The notes: generated by a model from the letters alone, not told the origin. A stretch of 47,174 nucleotides of DNA from Bacteroidota bacterium (GCA_013202965.1 JABMQZ010000125.1:1-47174), one strand, 5' to 3'; positions 29,836-40,366 are shown, numbered from the stretch's first letter. Numbers and translations are program-made.

Positions 29836-30834
29836 ATGAAAAATATTCATCCCATGTCATCAAAACTCCTGCTCATCATATTATTCAGCGCCATCATTTT
29901 TTCCTGTGGGAAGGAAGATGAAGAGGATGAAAGCATTGACAATACGTACAAGCAGCATATGCGCAACTTTGTAGAAAACATCAGCCAGTATGCAAAGTCA
30001 TACAACAGCAACTTTTTGATCATCCCACAGAATGGGCAGGAACTGGTGACCACTGACGGGAATGAAGACGGCCCGGCAGAAAGCAATTACCTTGGCGCCA
30101 TCGATGGTGTTGGACGTGAAGACCTTTTTTATGGCTATGACTACGACAATGTGCCTACCCCACCTGCTGAATTAAGTTACATGATTAAATTCCTGGATAT
30201 CTGCGAACAACATAGTGTTGAGGTATTCATTACCGATTACTGCTGGGAACATGATCATATGGATGATTCATATGCCCGGAATAATGCAAAGGGATATATT
30301 TCTTTTGCGGCACCGGAAAGAGAATTGAATGTGATCCCTGAATACCCGGCAAGCATTTACCATGTGAACAGCAATGATATTTTTGCACTCGCTGATGCAA
30401 AGAACTTTCTCTACCTGATCAACACTTCAGGCTTTGCCGGTAAAGCAGAATTCATTGTAGCCATCAATGCAACAAATTATGACCTTGTCATCATGGATCT
30501 TTTTTTCGAGGATGACATTGCCTTCAGTGAAAGTGAGATATCCCAACTGAAGATAAAAAACAATGGGGGGCAACGGCTTGTCATATCATATTTGAGTATC
30601 GGGGAAGCAGAAGATTACCGTTATTACTGGAACTCGTCCTGGAGTTCTGGGTCTCCGTCATGGCTGGCTGAAGAGAATCCTAATTGGGAAGGAAACTATA
30701 AGGTACGCTACTGGTACCCCGAATGGCACAAGATCATTTATGGTAATGACGACTCTTACCTTAAAAAGGTCATGGATGCCGGCTTCGACGGTGTTTATCT
30801 CGACATTATTGATGCGTTTGAGTATTTTGAGTAA
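29836..30834 (+). CDS. TM1410/GH114-like (endo-alpha-1,4-polygalactosaminidase-type) lipoprotein with permuted domain order
   Basis: Lipobox 'IIFSCGKEDEEDES'; 'NFLIIPQNGQEL..GVGREDLFYGYD..' precedes 'LVISYLSIGEAEDYRYYW..NPNWEGNYKVRYWYPEWHKIIYG..GFDGVYLDIIDAFEYFE'. Confidence 0.85.
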   Translation: MKNIHPMSSKLLLIILFSAIIFSCGKEDEEDESIDNTYKQHMRNFVENISQYAKSYNSNFLIIPQNGQELVTTDGNEDGPAESNYLGAIDGVGREDLFYGYDYDNVPTPPAELSYMIKFLDICEQHSVEVFITDYCWEHDHMDDSYARNNAKGYISFAAPERELNVIPEYPASIYHVNSNDIFALADAKNFLYLINTSGFAGKAEFIVAINATNYDLVIMDLFFEDDIAFSESEISQLKIKNNGGQRLVISYLSIGEAEDYRYYWNSSWSSGSPSWLAEENPNWEGNYKVRYWYPEWHKIIYGNDDSYLKKVMDAGFDGVYLDIIDAFEYFE

Positions 30835-30967
30835 ATGCTTAAGCTTATTCAGGAGTCAGAATAGTGTGGGTAAGTATTATGGATTTTGGATTTTTTTACC
30901 ACAAAGTTGCACCAAGGATTTCACAAAGTTTCAAAGAAATATCTAAAACTCGGCACTCATCAAATTT

Positions 30968-31005
30968 CCCCCATCTCCTTTAGGAGAGGGGGACAGGGGG
31001 TGAGG
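30968..31005. repeat. CCCCCATCTCCTTTAGGAGAGGGGGACAGGGGGTGAGG hairpin repeat
   Basis: Stem-forming CTCC-TTTA-GGAG core with C/G runs; recalled as a widely dispersed intergenic motif in environmental bacteria. Confidence 0.6.
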
Positions 31006-31011
31006 TAAAGG

Positions 31012-31078
31012 AAGGAAGAAGAAGGAAATTGAAGAAGGAGATTGAAGAAGGAGATTGAAGATAGATGATAGAAGAAGT
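31012..31078. repeat. 13-nt (7+6) tandem repeat GAAGAAGGAGATT
   Basis: GAAGAAGGAAATT GAAGAAGGAGATT GAAGAAGGAGATT GAAGATAGATGAT; 31060-31078 is an exact 19-nt inverted match to 6186-6204. Confidence 0.85.
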
Positions 31079-31093
31079 AAACTTCAGGCACTT

Positions 31094-32445
31094 CTAATTA
31101 CGATAAGTCAACCACTTCCACAGCTCCCGGTAACTCGCTTTTTTCCCATACATCAGAATGCCGGTACGATAAATGCGGGCGGCTACCCAGGTAGTAAAGA
31201 TAAAGCCAAGGATTAGCAGTGCAGCTGAGATCCAGATCTGTTCAATGGGCACGCCAAAAGGGATCCGGGCCATCATCACAACCGGTGAAGTGAGAGGGAT
31301 CATGCTAAACCACAGTGCAAGCTGGCCATCCGGCTCATACACTGCAATATTTGCAATGATTATAGATAAGAATAATGGAATGGTAACGGGCATCATGAAC
31401 TGCTGGGTATCGGTTTCGCTATCTACTGCCGAGCCAATGGCAGCAAACAGGGCAGCATACAGTAAATATCCCCCAAGGAAGAAAAAGAGGAATGAGATCA
31501 ATATGACATCGTATTGTATGGAATTAATAATTTCAAATACCCGTGCAATCTGTTGGTCATCACCAGAAGCGAGTGCTTCTGTCAGGCCTGCATCCTGCTG
31601 TGTCATAGCCATGCGCACTTCGGGGCCTGGCATCTGGTCGGCAAAAGCCAGTTGAAATACGCTCACGATGGAAAAGGTCAGGATGATCCATAAAAGGAAC
31701 TGTGTAAGCCCAACCATGGCTATTCCTACAATCTTTCCAATCATCAGCTGGAAAGGCTTTACAGAGGAAATTATAACTTCTACAATACGATTGGTCTTTT
31801 CTTCCATTACGCCCCGTAGTACCTGCGCTCCGAAAATAAAGATGAACATATATATGATCATGCCCGACACAAAGCTCACGGCCATCATCACCTCGGTGAA
31901 AGTCTCTTCTTCACCGCCGGTGTCATCCATTTTCATGGTGCTCAGCTCTATATTGGTCCGGATAAGTTCGGGTAACTTCATGGCCCGCTCACGGTCTTCT
32001 TCCGAAAGCACCATTTCGTCGAGGTTGATCCGCAATTTTTGGATTTCCACCTCCTTCGACATCGCATTCCTGATGTAGCTTTTCAGGTCGACACCGGGTT
32101 GCCTCATGGAATACAATATGCCGGAAGATGGTACTGTTAATTCCCGCCGCGGGATATAAAGCAGGGCAAACTCATCATTTTCCAAAAGTTCCCTCTTGGC
32201 CGTTTCGAGATCTTGTACGGTGTATTTAAACTCATATTCGTCGGTATCACGGAACTTTTCATAAAACCAGCCGGTCTCATCCAGCACCTCCACAACCCGC
32301 TTCTCCCCATCGGAAAGTGTGGCCAGGTACATGGGAATCACAAAAGCAGAGGCCATAAGCAGGGGCCCGAGTATGGTCATCACAATAAACGACCGTTTCC
32401 TGACCCGGGTCATGTACTCTCTTTGTATGACCAGCATTATCTTTT

Positions 32446-32449
<4 letters not shown>
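31094..32449 (-). CDS. ABC transporter permease (ABC-2/NatB-like)
   Basis: 'MKKIMLVIQREYMTRVRKRSFIVMTILGPLLM', 'GVMEEKTNRIVEVIISSVKPFQLMIGKIVG'. Confidence 0.93.
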
Positions 32450-33369
<920 letters not shown>

Positions 33370-33386
33370 TGATATTGAACGGATTG

Positions 33387-34541
33387 TTATTGAAAATATT
33401 CTTTCATCCTGTCGAAGAAGCTTTTATCCTTGCTTCCCGGATTGGGTTTGAAATTTTCGGATTGCCCGAGCTTCTCCAGTATGCTTTTCTCTTCTTTTGT
33501 AAGTTCTTTCGGAGTCCATACATTGATGGTCACCAGCAAGTCGCCACGGCCATAGCCATTTAGCTCGGGCAAGCCTTTTCCTTTCAGGCGCATCACCATT
33601 CCACCTTGTGAACCAGGATGTATCTTTATCCGGGCCTTGCCCTCAACCGTTGGCACTTCCACAGTAGACCCCAGGGCTGCATCAGTGATGCTGATATACT
33701 TATCATACATCAGGTTGCGGCCATCCCTGAACAGCTCAGGATGTTCTTTTTCCTCTATAAGCACGAGCAGATCGCCGGGTATGCCTCCACGGGCACCTGC
33801 ATTACCTTTTCCTGTCACCGAGAGTTGCATACCTTCCTGTACCCCGGCAGGGATATTGATGGTGATGACATCTTCACCACGCATGACACCCTGCCCTGCA
33901 CATTCCGCACATTTTTCGCTTATTGTTTTGCCTTCACCATGGCAGGACGGGCATGTAGAGGCAGTCTGCATCTGCCCCAGGAAGGTATTGGTGACCTGTA
34001 CCACCTGTCCTGATCCATGACAGGTATTGCAGGTGTTGTATGATGAGCCTTGTTTTGCTCCTGAGCCATTACAGGCCTTGCAACTGATGTATTTGTTAAC
34101 CTTGATCTTCTTTTCAACTCCATGGGAGATATCCTGCAAGCTCAGGACCACTTTAACCCTGATATTGCTTCCCCGGTTTACCCTGCGACGTGTTTGCTGA
34201 CGTCCTCCGGCAAAACCACTGAAGGCCCCACCAAAGGCACCGCCAAAAATATCGCCAAACTGACTGAAGATATCGTCCATGCTCATGGCCCCGCCAAATC
34301 CGCCATGTCCGTTCTTCATGCCTGCATGTCCAAACTGGTCGTAACGTCCTTTCTTTTCAGGATTGCTAAGAACCTCATAGGCTTCGGCAGCCTCCTTGAA
34401 CCTGGATTCAGAATCAGGATCATCGGGGTTTTTGTCAGGGTGAAATTTCAGCGCCATCTTACGATAGGCCTTTTTGATCTCTTGCTCCGATGCGCTTTGG
34501 GGTACATCAAGAATTTCGTAATAATCTCTTTTCGACATCAC
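33387..34541 (-). CDS. dnaJ: chaperone DnaJ
   Basis: J domain with HPD ('[11 protein letters not shown]'), four CxxCxGxG zinc motifs. Confidence 0.97.
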   Translation of the reverse strand: MMSKRDYYEILDVPQSASEQEIKKAYRKMALKFHPDKNPDDPDSESRFKEAAEAYEVLSNPEKKGRYDQFGHAGMKNGHGGFGGAMSMDDIFSQFGDIFGGAFGGAFSGFAGGRQQTRRRVNRGSNIRVKVVLSLQDISHGVEKKIKVNKYISCKACNGSGAKQGSSYNTCNTCHGSGQVVQVTNTFLGQMQTASTCPSCHGEGKTISEKCAECAGQGVMRGEDVITINIPAGVQEGMQLSVTGKGNAGARGGIPGDLLVLIEEKEHPELFRDGRNLMYDKYISITDAALGSTVEVPTVEGKARIKIHPGSQGGMVMRLKGKGLPELNGYGRGDLLVTINVWTPKELTKEEKSILEKLGQSENFKPNPGSKDKSFFDRMKEYFQ

Positions 34542-34562
34542 TAATTATTATATCATCTCCGT

Positions 34563-35132
34563 TTAACTACCGATCACTACTTTGGCAAAACGAATCACTT
34601 TGTCATTCAATTTATAGCCTTTTTCAATTTCATCCACTACCTTTCCCTTCATGCCAGGCTCAGGAGCAGGAATATTGGTGATGGCCTCATGGAAGTCGGT
34701 ATCAAACTCCTCTCCCAGCACTGACATCTGCTCCAGACCTTTCTGCTTAAGGATATTTATCAGCTTGTTATAGATGAGTTCTATCCCTTCTTTATAATTA
34801 CCGTCCACACCATTATCATCCGTAGACTTGATGGCCCTTTCAAAGTCGTCGATCACCGGCAGAATGGCTGTCATCACATCCTCCGAAGCCGTCTTAAACA
34901 ATTCAAGCTTTTCCTTCTGGGTCCTCTTTCTGAAATTATCGAACTCAGAAAACAGCCTGAGATATTTGTCGTTAAGTTCATCAAGCTTCTGCCCAAGCTC
35001 CTGTATCTTATTTTCCGTCTTGTCAAGCTTCCTGGAGGAAGCCATCTTATGGCCTTTCCTGCCCGGTTTATTCACCGGCACCTTTTCTGTATCTTCAGTT
35101 TCCTTATCTTGCTTTTTCTTTTCGTCTGACAT
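34563..35132 (-). CDS. grpE: nucleotide exchange factor GrpE
   Basis: 'YLRLFSEFDNFRKRTQKEK', 'ILPVIDDFERAIKS', 'FDTDFHEAITNIPAPEPGMKGKVVDEIEKGYKLNDKVIRFAKVVIG'. Confidence 0.95.
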   Translation of the reverse strand: MSDEKKKQDKETEDTEKVPVNKPGRKGHKMASSRKLDKTENKIQELGQKLDELNDKYLRLFSEFDNFRKRTQKEKLELFKTASEDVMTAILPVIDDFERAIKSTDDNGVDGNYKEGIELIYNKLINILKQKGLEQMSVLGEEFDTDFHEAITNIPAPEPGMKGKVVDEIEKGYKLNDKVIRFAKVVIGS

Positions 35133-35184
35133 TATATGCTAATTAAACTACTTTAGTATTTATTTATTAAGCTGTTTTGACTTA

Positions 35185-35224
35185 ATCAAATCACTTGCCA
35201 TTCATTATAACAGGACAAATTGTC
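35185..35224 (-). promoter_or_regulatory. candidate grpE-dnaJ control region: sigma54-like TGGCAAGTGATTTGA plus upstream GACAATTTGTC palindrome
   Basis: Minus strand 35200-35185 TGGCAAGTGATTTGAT (consensus TGGCAC-N5-TTGC, two mismatches); palindrome at 35214-35224. Confidence 0.3.
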
Positions 35225-35327
35225 AGCGATTTGTAAGATTCTAAAAAATCAAGGATCACTCCATCTCATTATTTGGGAGAAAAATTACCCGGAGGCCTGC
35301 CCTTGCGGGGTCAGTTCATCTCAAGAA

Positions 35328-36635
35328 TTAATCAATTCTACGAATTTCAGCTCCTAACTTCTGCAAACGCTTGTCAATATTCTGGTATCCCCTGTCGATC
35401 TGTTCAATGTTATGGATGGTGCTTGTACCCTCGGCAGATAATGCCGCAATGAGCAGGGCTACCCCTGCGCGGATATCAGGGGAGGTCATGGATATGCTTT
35501 TGAGTGGGTATTGCCTGTCGAGGCCTATCACTGTAGCGCGGTGCGGATCACAGAGAATGATCTGTGCACCCATGTCGATCAGCTTGTCGACAAAAAAGAG
35601 TCTGCTTTCGAACATCTTCTGATGAATGAGCACACTGCCCTTGGCCTGGGTTGCCACGACCAGTACGATACTGATAAGGTCCGGGGTAAAGCCGGGCCAG
35701 GGTGCGTCGGAAACGGTGAGAATTGAACCATCCATGAAAGGTTCAATTTCGTATGATTTCTGGGCGGGTACAATGATGTCGTCATCCCTTCTGACCAGGC
35801 TGATGCCCAGTCGCCGAAATATATCGGGAATGAGGCCGAGCCGCTCATAATTTACATTCTTGATGGTAATCTCCGACTGTGTCATGGCGGCAAGGCCAAT
35901 GAAACTGCCCACCTCGATCATGTCAGCCAGAAGTGTATGGTCACAGCCTTTCAGCTCCTTAACTCCTTCGATATGCAGCAGGTTTGAACCAATGCCCGAA
36001 ATCTTTGCTCCCATGCTTACCAACATGGTACAAAGCTGGTAGAGATATGGCTCGCAGGCTGCATTGAAGATGCTTGTCGTTCCTTCCGCAAGGACTGCTG
36101 TCATCACAATGTTGGCGGTACCGGTTACAGAAGCTTCATCCAGGTGCATATAACATCCTTTCAACTCAGAAGCATCCACAACGTAGAGGTTTTCTTTTTC
36201 ATCGAAGCGGAAATCAGCGCCCAGGTTTTTCAAGCCGATGAAGTGCGTATCCAGCCTTCTGCGCCCGATCTTATCACCCCCGGGATGCGGCATAAATGCC
36301 TTTCCGAAACGTGCAATCAGCGGACCGATGATCATAATGGATCCCCGGAGACTCGATCCTTTTTGCTTGAATTCAGGAGTCTTTAAGTATTCGAGATCAA
36401 TATCATCGGCCTGAAAAGAATAAGACTCCGGGCCCGTTTTTTCCACCTTCACGCCTAAATCCCTCAGAATATCGATCAGTTTGTTTACGTCCCGGATATC
36501 GGGAACATTATACATATTGACTTTCTCTGCAGTAAGCAATACGGCGCAGATTACCTGAAGTGCTTCATTTTTGGCGCCCTGAGGAACAATCTCCCCTTTG
36601 AGTTTAAGGCCGCCAGTGATCTCAAAAGAACTCAT
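35328..36635 (-). CDS. murA: UDP-N-acetylglucosamine 1-carboxyvinyltransferase
   Basis: 'GAKNEALQVICAVLL', 'GSSLRGSIMIIGPLIARFG', 'PDIRAGVALLIAALSAEGTSTIHNIEQIDRGYQNI'. Confidence 0.95.
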   Translation of the reverse strand: MSSFEITGGLKLKGEIVPQGAKNEALQVICAVLLTAEKVNMYNVPDIRDVNKLIDILRDLGVKVEKTGPESYSFQADDIDLEYLKTPEFKQKGSSLRGSIMIIGPLIARFGKAFMPHPGGDKIGRRRLDTHFIGLKNLGADFRFDEKENLYVVDASELKGCYMHLDEASVTGTANIVMTAVLAEGTTSIFNAACEPYLYQLCTMLVSMGAKISGIGSNLLHIEGVKELKGCDHTLLADMIEVGSFIGLAAMTQSEITIKNVNYERLGLIPDIFRRLGISLVRRDDDIIVPAQKSYEIEPFMDGSILTVSDAPWPGFTPDLISIVLVVATQAKGSVLIHQKMFESRLFFVDKLIDMGAQIILCDPHRATVIGLDRQYPLKSISMTSPDIRAGVALLIAALSAEGTSTIHNIEQIDRGYQNIDKRLQKLGAEIRRID

Positions 36636-36700
36636 GGGCTGGATTTTTAGTGATTACCTGATCCATCAGGCGTAGGCAGGCCTTCACCTGATAGAGAATA

Positions 36701-37342
36701 TTATTGAGTCGGTTTGTTTTTCCGGTTTTTATTCTTGTATCCGTAATTATTATCCCTGGGCTTAGATGTAAACTTTTTCTTTCTCTTCCTGGCAAGGATA
36801 TCGCTGGTTTCCGCTAATTTGAAATCGTCATCCAACTTCAGCTTTCCATCTGAAAGTTCATCGAAATGCTTGAGAATCAAGCCATCATTCACAGAATCCC
36901 TGTTCCAGTTAAGGTAGGATTTCTTCAAATGATTGGCAATGATCTTCATGAGCAGGTCTTTTCCCGGGCCATCCTCAAGTAAAATGGCCTTATCAATCAT
37001 ACGTTCAATATTTTTCCCGTAAGGTTTGAATCTGATTTTTCCTGAGGAATAGGGTATCTTATCAGGTTTCGAGTAAAGCACTTCCTTTAATGGCGGCGGA
37101 TATGGTCCTTCCACATTAATCTTCCATTCGGAGATAATATATAAATGATCCCAGAGCTTATGCTTGTAATCAGCCATTTCTCTCATTTTGGGATGCATCT
37201 GAGACATGATGTTTACAATCACCTGAGCAACTTTAAATCTTTTTTCCTTGTCCTCTATGGTGATGGTATAAAGAATCATTTTCTGGATGTTCCTGCCATA
37301 CTCCGGCATGTCCAGGTATTTTCTTGCAGTATTGTATTCCAT
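36701..37342 (-). CDS. DUF4290 family protein
   Basis: 'MEYNTARKYLDMPEYGRNIQKMI..MRDMADYKHKLWDHLYIIS'-type sequence; next to murA; Lys-rich tail. Confidence 0.8.
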   Translation of the reverse strand: MEYNTARKYLDMPEYGRNIQKMILYTITIEDKEKRFKVAQVIVNIMSQMHPKMREMADYKHKLWDHLYIISEWKINVEGPYPPPLKEVLYSKPDKIPYSSGKIRFKPYGKNIERMIDKAILLEDGPGKDLLMKIIANHLKKSYLNWNRDSVNDGLILKHFDELSDGKLKLDDDFKLAETSDILARKRKKKFTSKPRDNNYGYKNKNRKNKPTQ

Positions 37343-37542
37343 TGATGTAATATAAGTTATGAATTCTATTCCCCTTTATCTTAATCTTTCTTTGAAGGTA
37401 ATATCGTAACGATAAACGGGTTTATTTAAAGATGTGTTATAAAAACAACTGCAAAAATACACATTTATTTCAAAATACAGATGAATCCGGTTAAAAAGAC
37501 AAAATCTATCTACAAGAACGGGATTAAAATTTAAGAGGAGTT

Positions 37543-37682
37543 ATGCTGGATACTGGATGCTTTGTACGCCGAAGCTTGCGCCGAAGCTTCAGCGTAGGAG
37601 CATAGCAGCACGCGGTTAGCGTAGGTATACTGCTTGCTTAGTCACATAGTCATCAACTCAAAACTTAAAACTCAAAACTCAA
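37543..37682. repeat. composite repeat: heptamers, palindrome, heptamers
   Basis: GCTGGAT ACTGGAT at 37543-37556; palindrome TACGCCGAAGCTT-GCGCCG-AAGCTTCAGCGTA at 37565-37596 (12/13 arm match); AACTCAA AACTTAA AACTCAA AACTCAA at 37655-37682. Confidence 0.85.
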
Positions 37683-39976
37683 ATGATCGTCAATTTGGCA
37701 AACCTCAGCAATAACTGCTTCTGCCCTACTTTGGCAAAAAATACTGTGGCCTTTTTGTTTCCCCCGAGGCCCTCCACACTGATCACTTTGCCCTTACCAA
37801 ATCGCTGGTGTTCCACCTGCATACCTACCTGAAGACTTTCAATATCCTCCGGATTCATAGCGGGAGCTTTATCTGTGGCACTGCCAATTTTTTTCAGGCT
37901 TTTTTTCTGAAGATTGGCAAAGCCCGGCGTAGTGATCTTTGATTTTTTTCTTTCGAATGGAAATGTTGCCCTGGGCCGGCTGAGCACCTGCTGGGGAAAG
38001 TCGATATATTTATCATCGATCTCCTCAATGAAGCGGCTGGGCTCACAGGGTGTGAGGTTGCCCCAGCGGTAACGGCTCTCAGCATAGCTAATGCTAACAT
38101 GCTTCATGGCCCGGGTAAGGGCGACATAGAACAGGCGGCGTTCCTCCTCCAGGTCGGCACGGTTGTTCAGCGACATAATAGAAGGGAAAAGATTCTCCTC
38201 AAGTCCAACCACATAAACATACTGGAATTCCAGTCCTTTGGCAGCATGTACGGTCATCAGCGACACATGATTGGCATCATCCTTGTCCTTTTCGTCGGCA
38301 TCGGTAAGCAAGGCAATGTCCTGCATAAACTCGTCCAGCGTATGGATGGGCGACACGATCTCTCCGTCCTCATTGGCCTCGATCTTCTGCTCGGTAAAAT
38401 CTTTGATCGCGTTGAGTAATTCTTCAATATTTTCATAACGGCTCAAACCCTCCGGTGTCTTATCTTCATATAGGTTCCTAAGTATACCCGAGGATGAAGA
38501 GATCTGTTTTCCAAGATCGTAAGCATTCTTCGTTTTCAGTTGTACGCTGAAGCTTTTGATCATGCTTGTAAAGGCAATCAGACGTGAGATGGTAGGTGTG
38601 TTTACCTGGAGTGCGCTCTGGGCAGGGTTTTCGATTACCTCCCAAAGACTGATCTTTAATTCATCTGCCCTCACAATGATCTTTTCCATCGTAGTCTGGC
38701 CAATTCCCCTGGCCGGGTAGTTGATCACCCTCTGGAGTGCATCTTCATCTTTATTGTTTATAATAAGTCTGAAATAGGCCAGCAGGTCCTTGATCTCTTT
38801 TCTTTTATAAAATGACAGTCCGCCGTATATGCGGTACGGGATATTGATCTTGCGCAGCGATTCCTCGAAGGAACGCGACTGTGCATTGGTCCTGTACAGG
38901 ATGGCAAAATCGGAGTTGGGGAGCTGCCTGTTCATCTTCTCGCGAAAGATGGCATCCGTGATCATGATCCCTTCCTCCGTATCCGACGCTGCCCTGATCA
39001 AGGCCACCTGCTTCCCCTCATCATTGTGTGTCCAGATCGTCTTTTTTATCTGGTCCTTGTTATTTTTAATCACACTGTTGGCAGCATTCACAATGATCTT
39101 GGTGGAACGGTAGTTCTGCTCCAGCTTAAAGATGCTGAGGTCAGGATAGTCCTTTTTGAAATTAAGGATGTTCTGTATGTTGGCCCCGCGGAAGGCATAA
39201 ATGCTCTGGGCATCGTCGCCCACCACGCAAATATTCTCATTGTCGGCCGCCAGGCTTTTCACGATCATATACTGAACATGGTTGGTGTCCTGGTACTCAT
39301 CCACCAGTATATAGCGAAAGCGCTTCTGGTATTTGTACAGCACCTCGGGAAAATCGCGCAGAAGAATGTATGTATTAAAAAGCAGGTCGTCGAAATCCAT
39401 GGCATCCGCCTTTTTAAGCCTGTTGGCATAGCGGGTATATATCATGCCGGTTTTTGGCTTTCCGGCCATGGTATCTGCATTGGTGATCTCAAAATTGTCG
39501 TTATACGCCTGTGGCGTGATGAGGCTGGTCTTGGCGCCAGAGATGCGGTTTCTGATATAATTCTGATTGTATATCTTGGGATCCAGTTCCATCTCCTTGG
39601 TAATATTGCGGATCAGTCTTTTTGAATCTTCGGTGTCGTAAATGGAAAAGTTTGAAGGAAAGCCAAGCCGATGTCCTTCCACACGCAGGATGCGTGCAAA
39701 AATGGAATGGAAAGTACCCATCCAAACATTGCGGGCATCCTGCTTGCCAACAAGATTAAGGATTCTTGCCTTCATCTCCCGAGCAGCCTTGTTGGTAAAG
39801 GTAAGCGCCAGCACATTGAATGGGTCTGCGCCTTTGTTGATCAGGTGGGCCACGCGATATGTAAGCACGCGGGTCTTTCCCGATCCCGCTCCCGCGATCA
39901 CCATCGAAGGCCCTTCGGTATGTTCCACAGCCTTGCGCTGTGCATCGTTCAATTCTGTAAGGATATCCTGTCCCAT
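37679..39976 (-). CDS. uvrD: UvrD/PcrA-type superfamily 1 DNA helicase
   Basis: 'LNDAQRKAVEHTEGPSMVIAGAGSGKTRVLTYR', 'LVDEYQDTN', 'VGDDAQSIYAFRGA', 'LMTVHAAKGLEF', C-terminal PcrA-like Tudor. Confidence 0.96.
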   Translation of the reverse strand: MGQDILTELNDAQRKAVEHTEGPSMVIAGAGSGKTRVLTYRVAHLINKGADPFNVLALTFTNKAAREMKARILNLVGKQDARNVWMGTFHSIFARILRVEGHRLGFPSNFSIYDTEDSKRLIRNITKEMELDPKIYNQNYIRNRISGAKTSLITPQAYNDNFEITNADTMAGKPKTGMIYTRYANRLKKADAMDFDDLLFNTYILLRDFPEVLYKYQKRFRYILVDEYQDTNHVQYMIVKSLAADNENICVVGDDAQSIYAFRGANIQNILNFKKDYPDLSIFKLEQNYRSTKIIVNAANSVIKNNKDQIKKTIWTHNDEGKQVALIRAASDTEEGIMITDAIFREKMNRQLPNSDFAILYRTNAQSRSFEESLRKINIPYRIYGGLSFYKRKEIKDLLAYFRLIINNKDEDALQRVINYPARGIGQTTMEKIIVRADELKISLWEVIENPAQSALQVNTPTISRLIAFTSMIKSFSVQLKTKNAYDLGKQISSSSGILRNLYEDKTPEGLSRYENIEELLNAIKDFTEQKIEANEDGEIVSPIHTLDEFMQDIALLTDADEKDKDDANHVSLMTVHAAKGLEFQYVYVVGLEENLFPSIMSLNNRADLEEERRLFYVALTRAMKHVSISYAESRYRWGNLTPCEPSRFIEEIDDKYIDFPQQVLSRPRATFPFERKKSKITTPGFANLQKKSLKKIGSATDKAPAMNPEDIESLQVGMQVEHQRFGKGKVISVEGLGGNKKATVFFAKVGQKQLLLRFAKLTII

Positions 39977-40057
39977 AATTTTCCGTTTCGCGGCAAAAGT
40001 ACTTTATTTATTAGTACCCGAAATTGACAAATGTTCCCAATTATTAACAAATCAAAC

Positions 40058-40127
40058 GTCAGGTTCAGGGTACAGGGTGCAGGGTACCAAAAATCAGAAA
40101 TCAGATACCAGAAATCAGAAGTCAGAA
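40058..40127. repeat. heptamer array of ten consecutive units
   Basis: GTCAGGT TCAGGGT ACAGGGT GCAGGGT ACCAAAA ATCAGAA ATCAGAT ACCAGAA ATCAGAA GTCAGAA. Confidence 0.92.
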
Positions 40128-40137
40128 TTATTTTTTA

Positions 40138-40290
40138 ACCGCTGAGACGCTAAGTTCCTTAAGCTCTTTGCGGTCCTTTGCGATAAAATGGACCACGGAT
40201 GACACTGATTGAACAGATCTCCACAGATTATCATTGCTAAATTTCTATTCGTGATTATCCGTAACATCCGTGTTATCTGTGTTCGATCTT
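40138..40290. repeat. mosaic intergenic repeat of 'CGCTGAGACGCTAAG..CTTTGCG' and 'CCACGGATGACAC..ATCCGTGTTATCTGTGTTC' types
   Basis: Internal imperfect inverted repeat between CACGGATGACACTGATTGAACAGAT and ATCCGTGTTATCTGTGTTC; recalled as a common dispersed intergenic motif. Confidence 0.55.
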
Positions 40291-40306
40291 TAGTCTTTAC
40301 ATAAGT

Positions 40307-40337
40307 TTGCTTTACATAAATAAATGGCTTAACTTTG
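40307..40337 (+). promoter_or_regulatory. Bacteroidetes-type promoter TTG-N20-TAACTTTG
   Basis: TTG at 40307-40309, TAACTTTG at 40330-40337, ATG at 40367. Confidence 0.65.
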
Positions 40338-40366
40338 GTAAATCCTAAACACATAAAACCAATCAC

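Noticed and set aside
35289-35312. GC-rich GGCCTGCCCTTGCGGGGTCAG as another REP-like hairpin
   Set aside because: Only a short CCC-TTGC-GGG stem and poor match to the CCTCG..CGAGG copies at the window ends.
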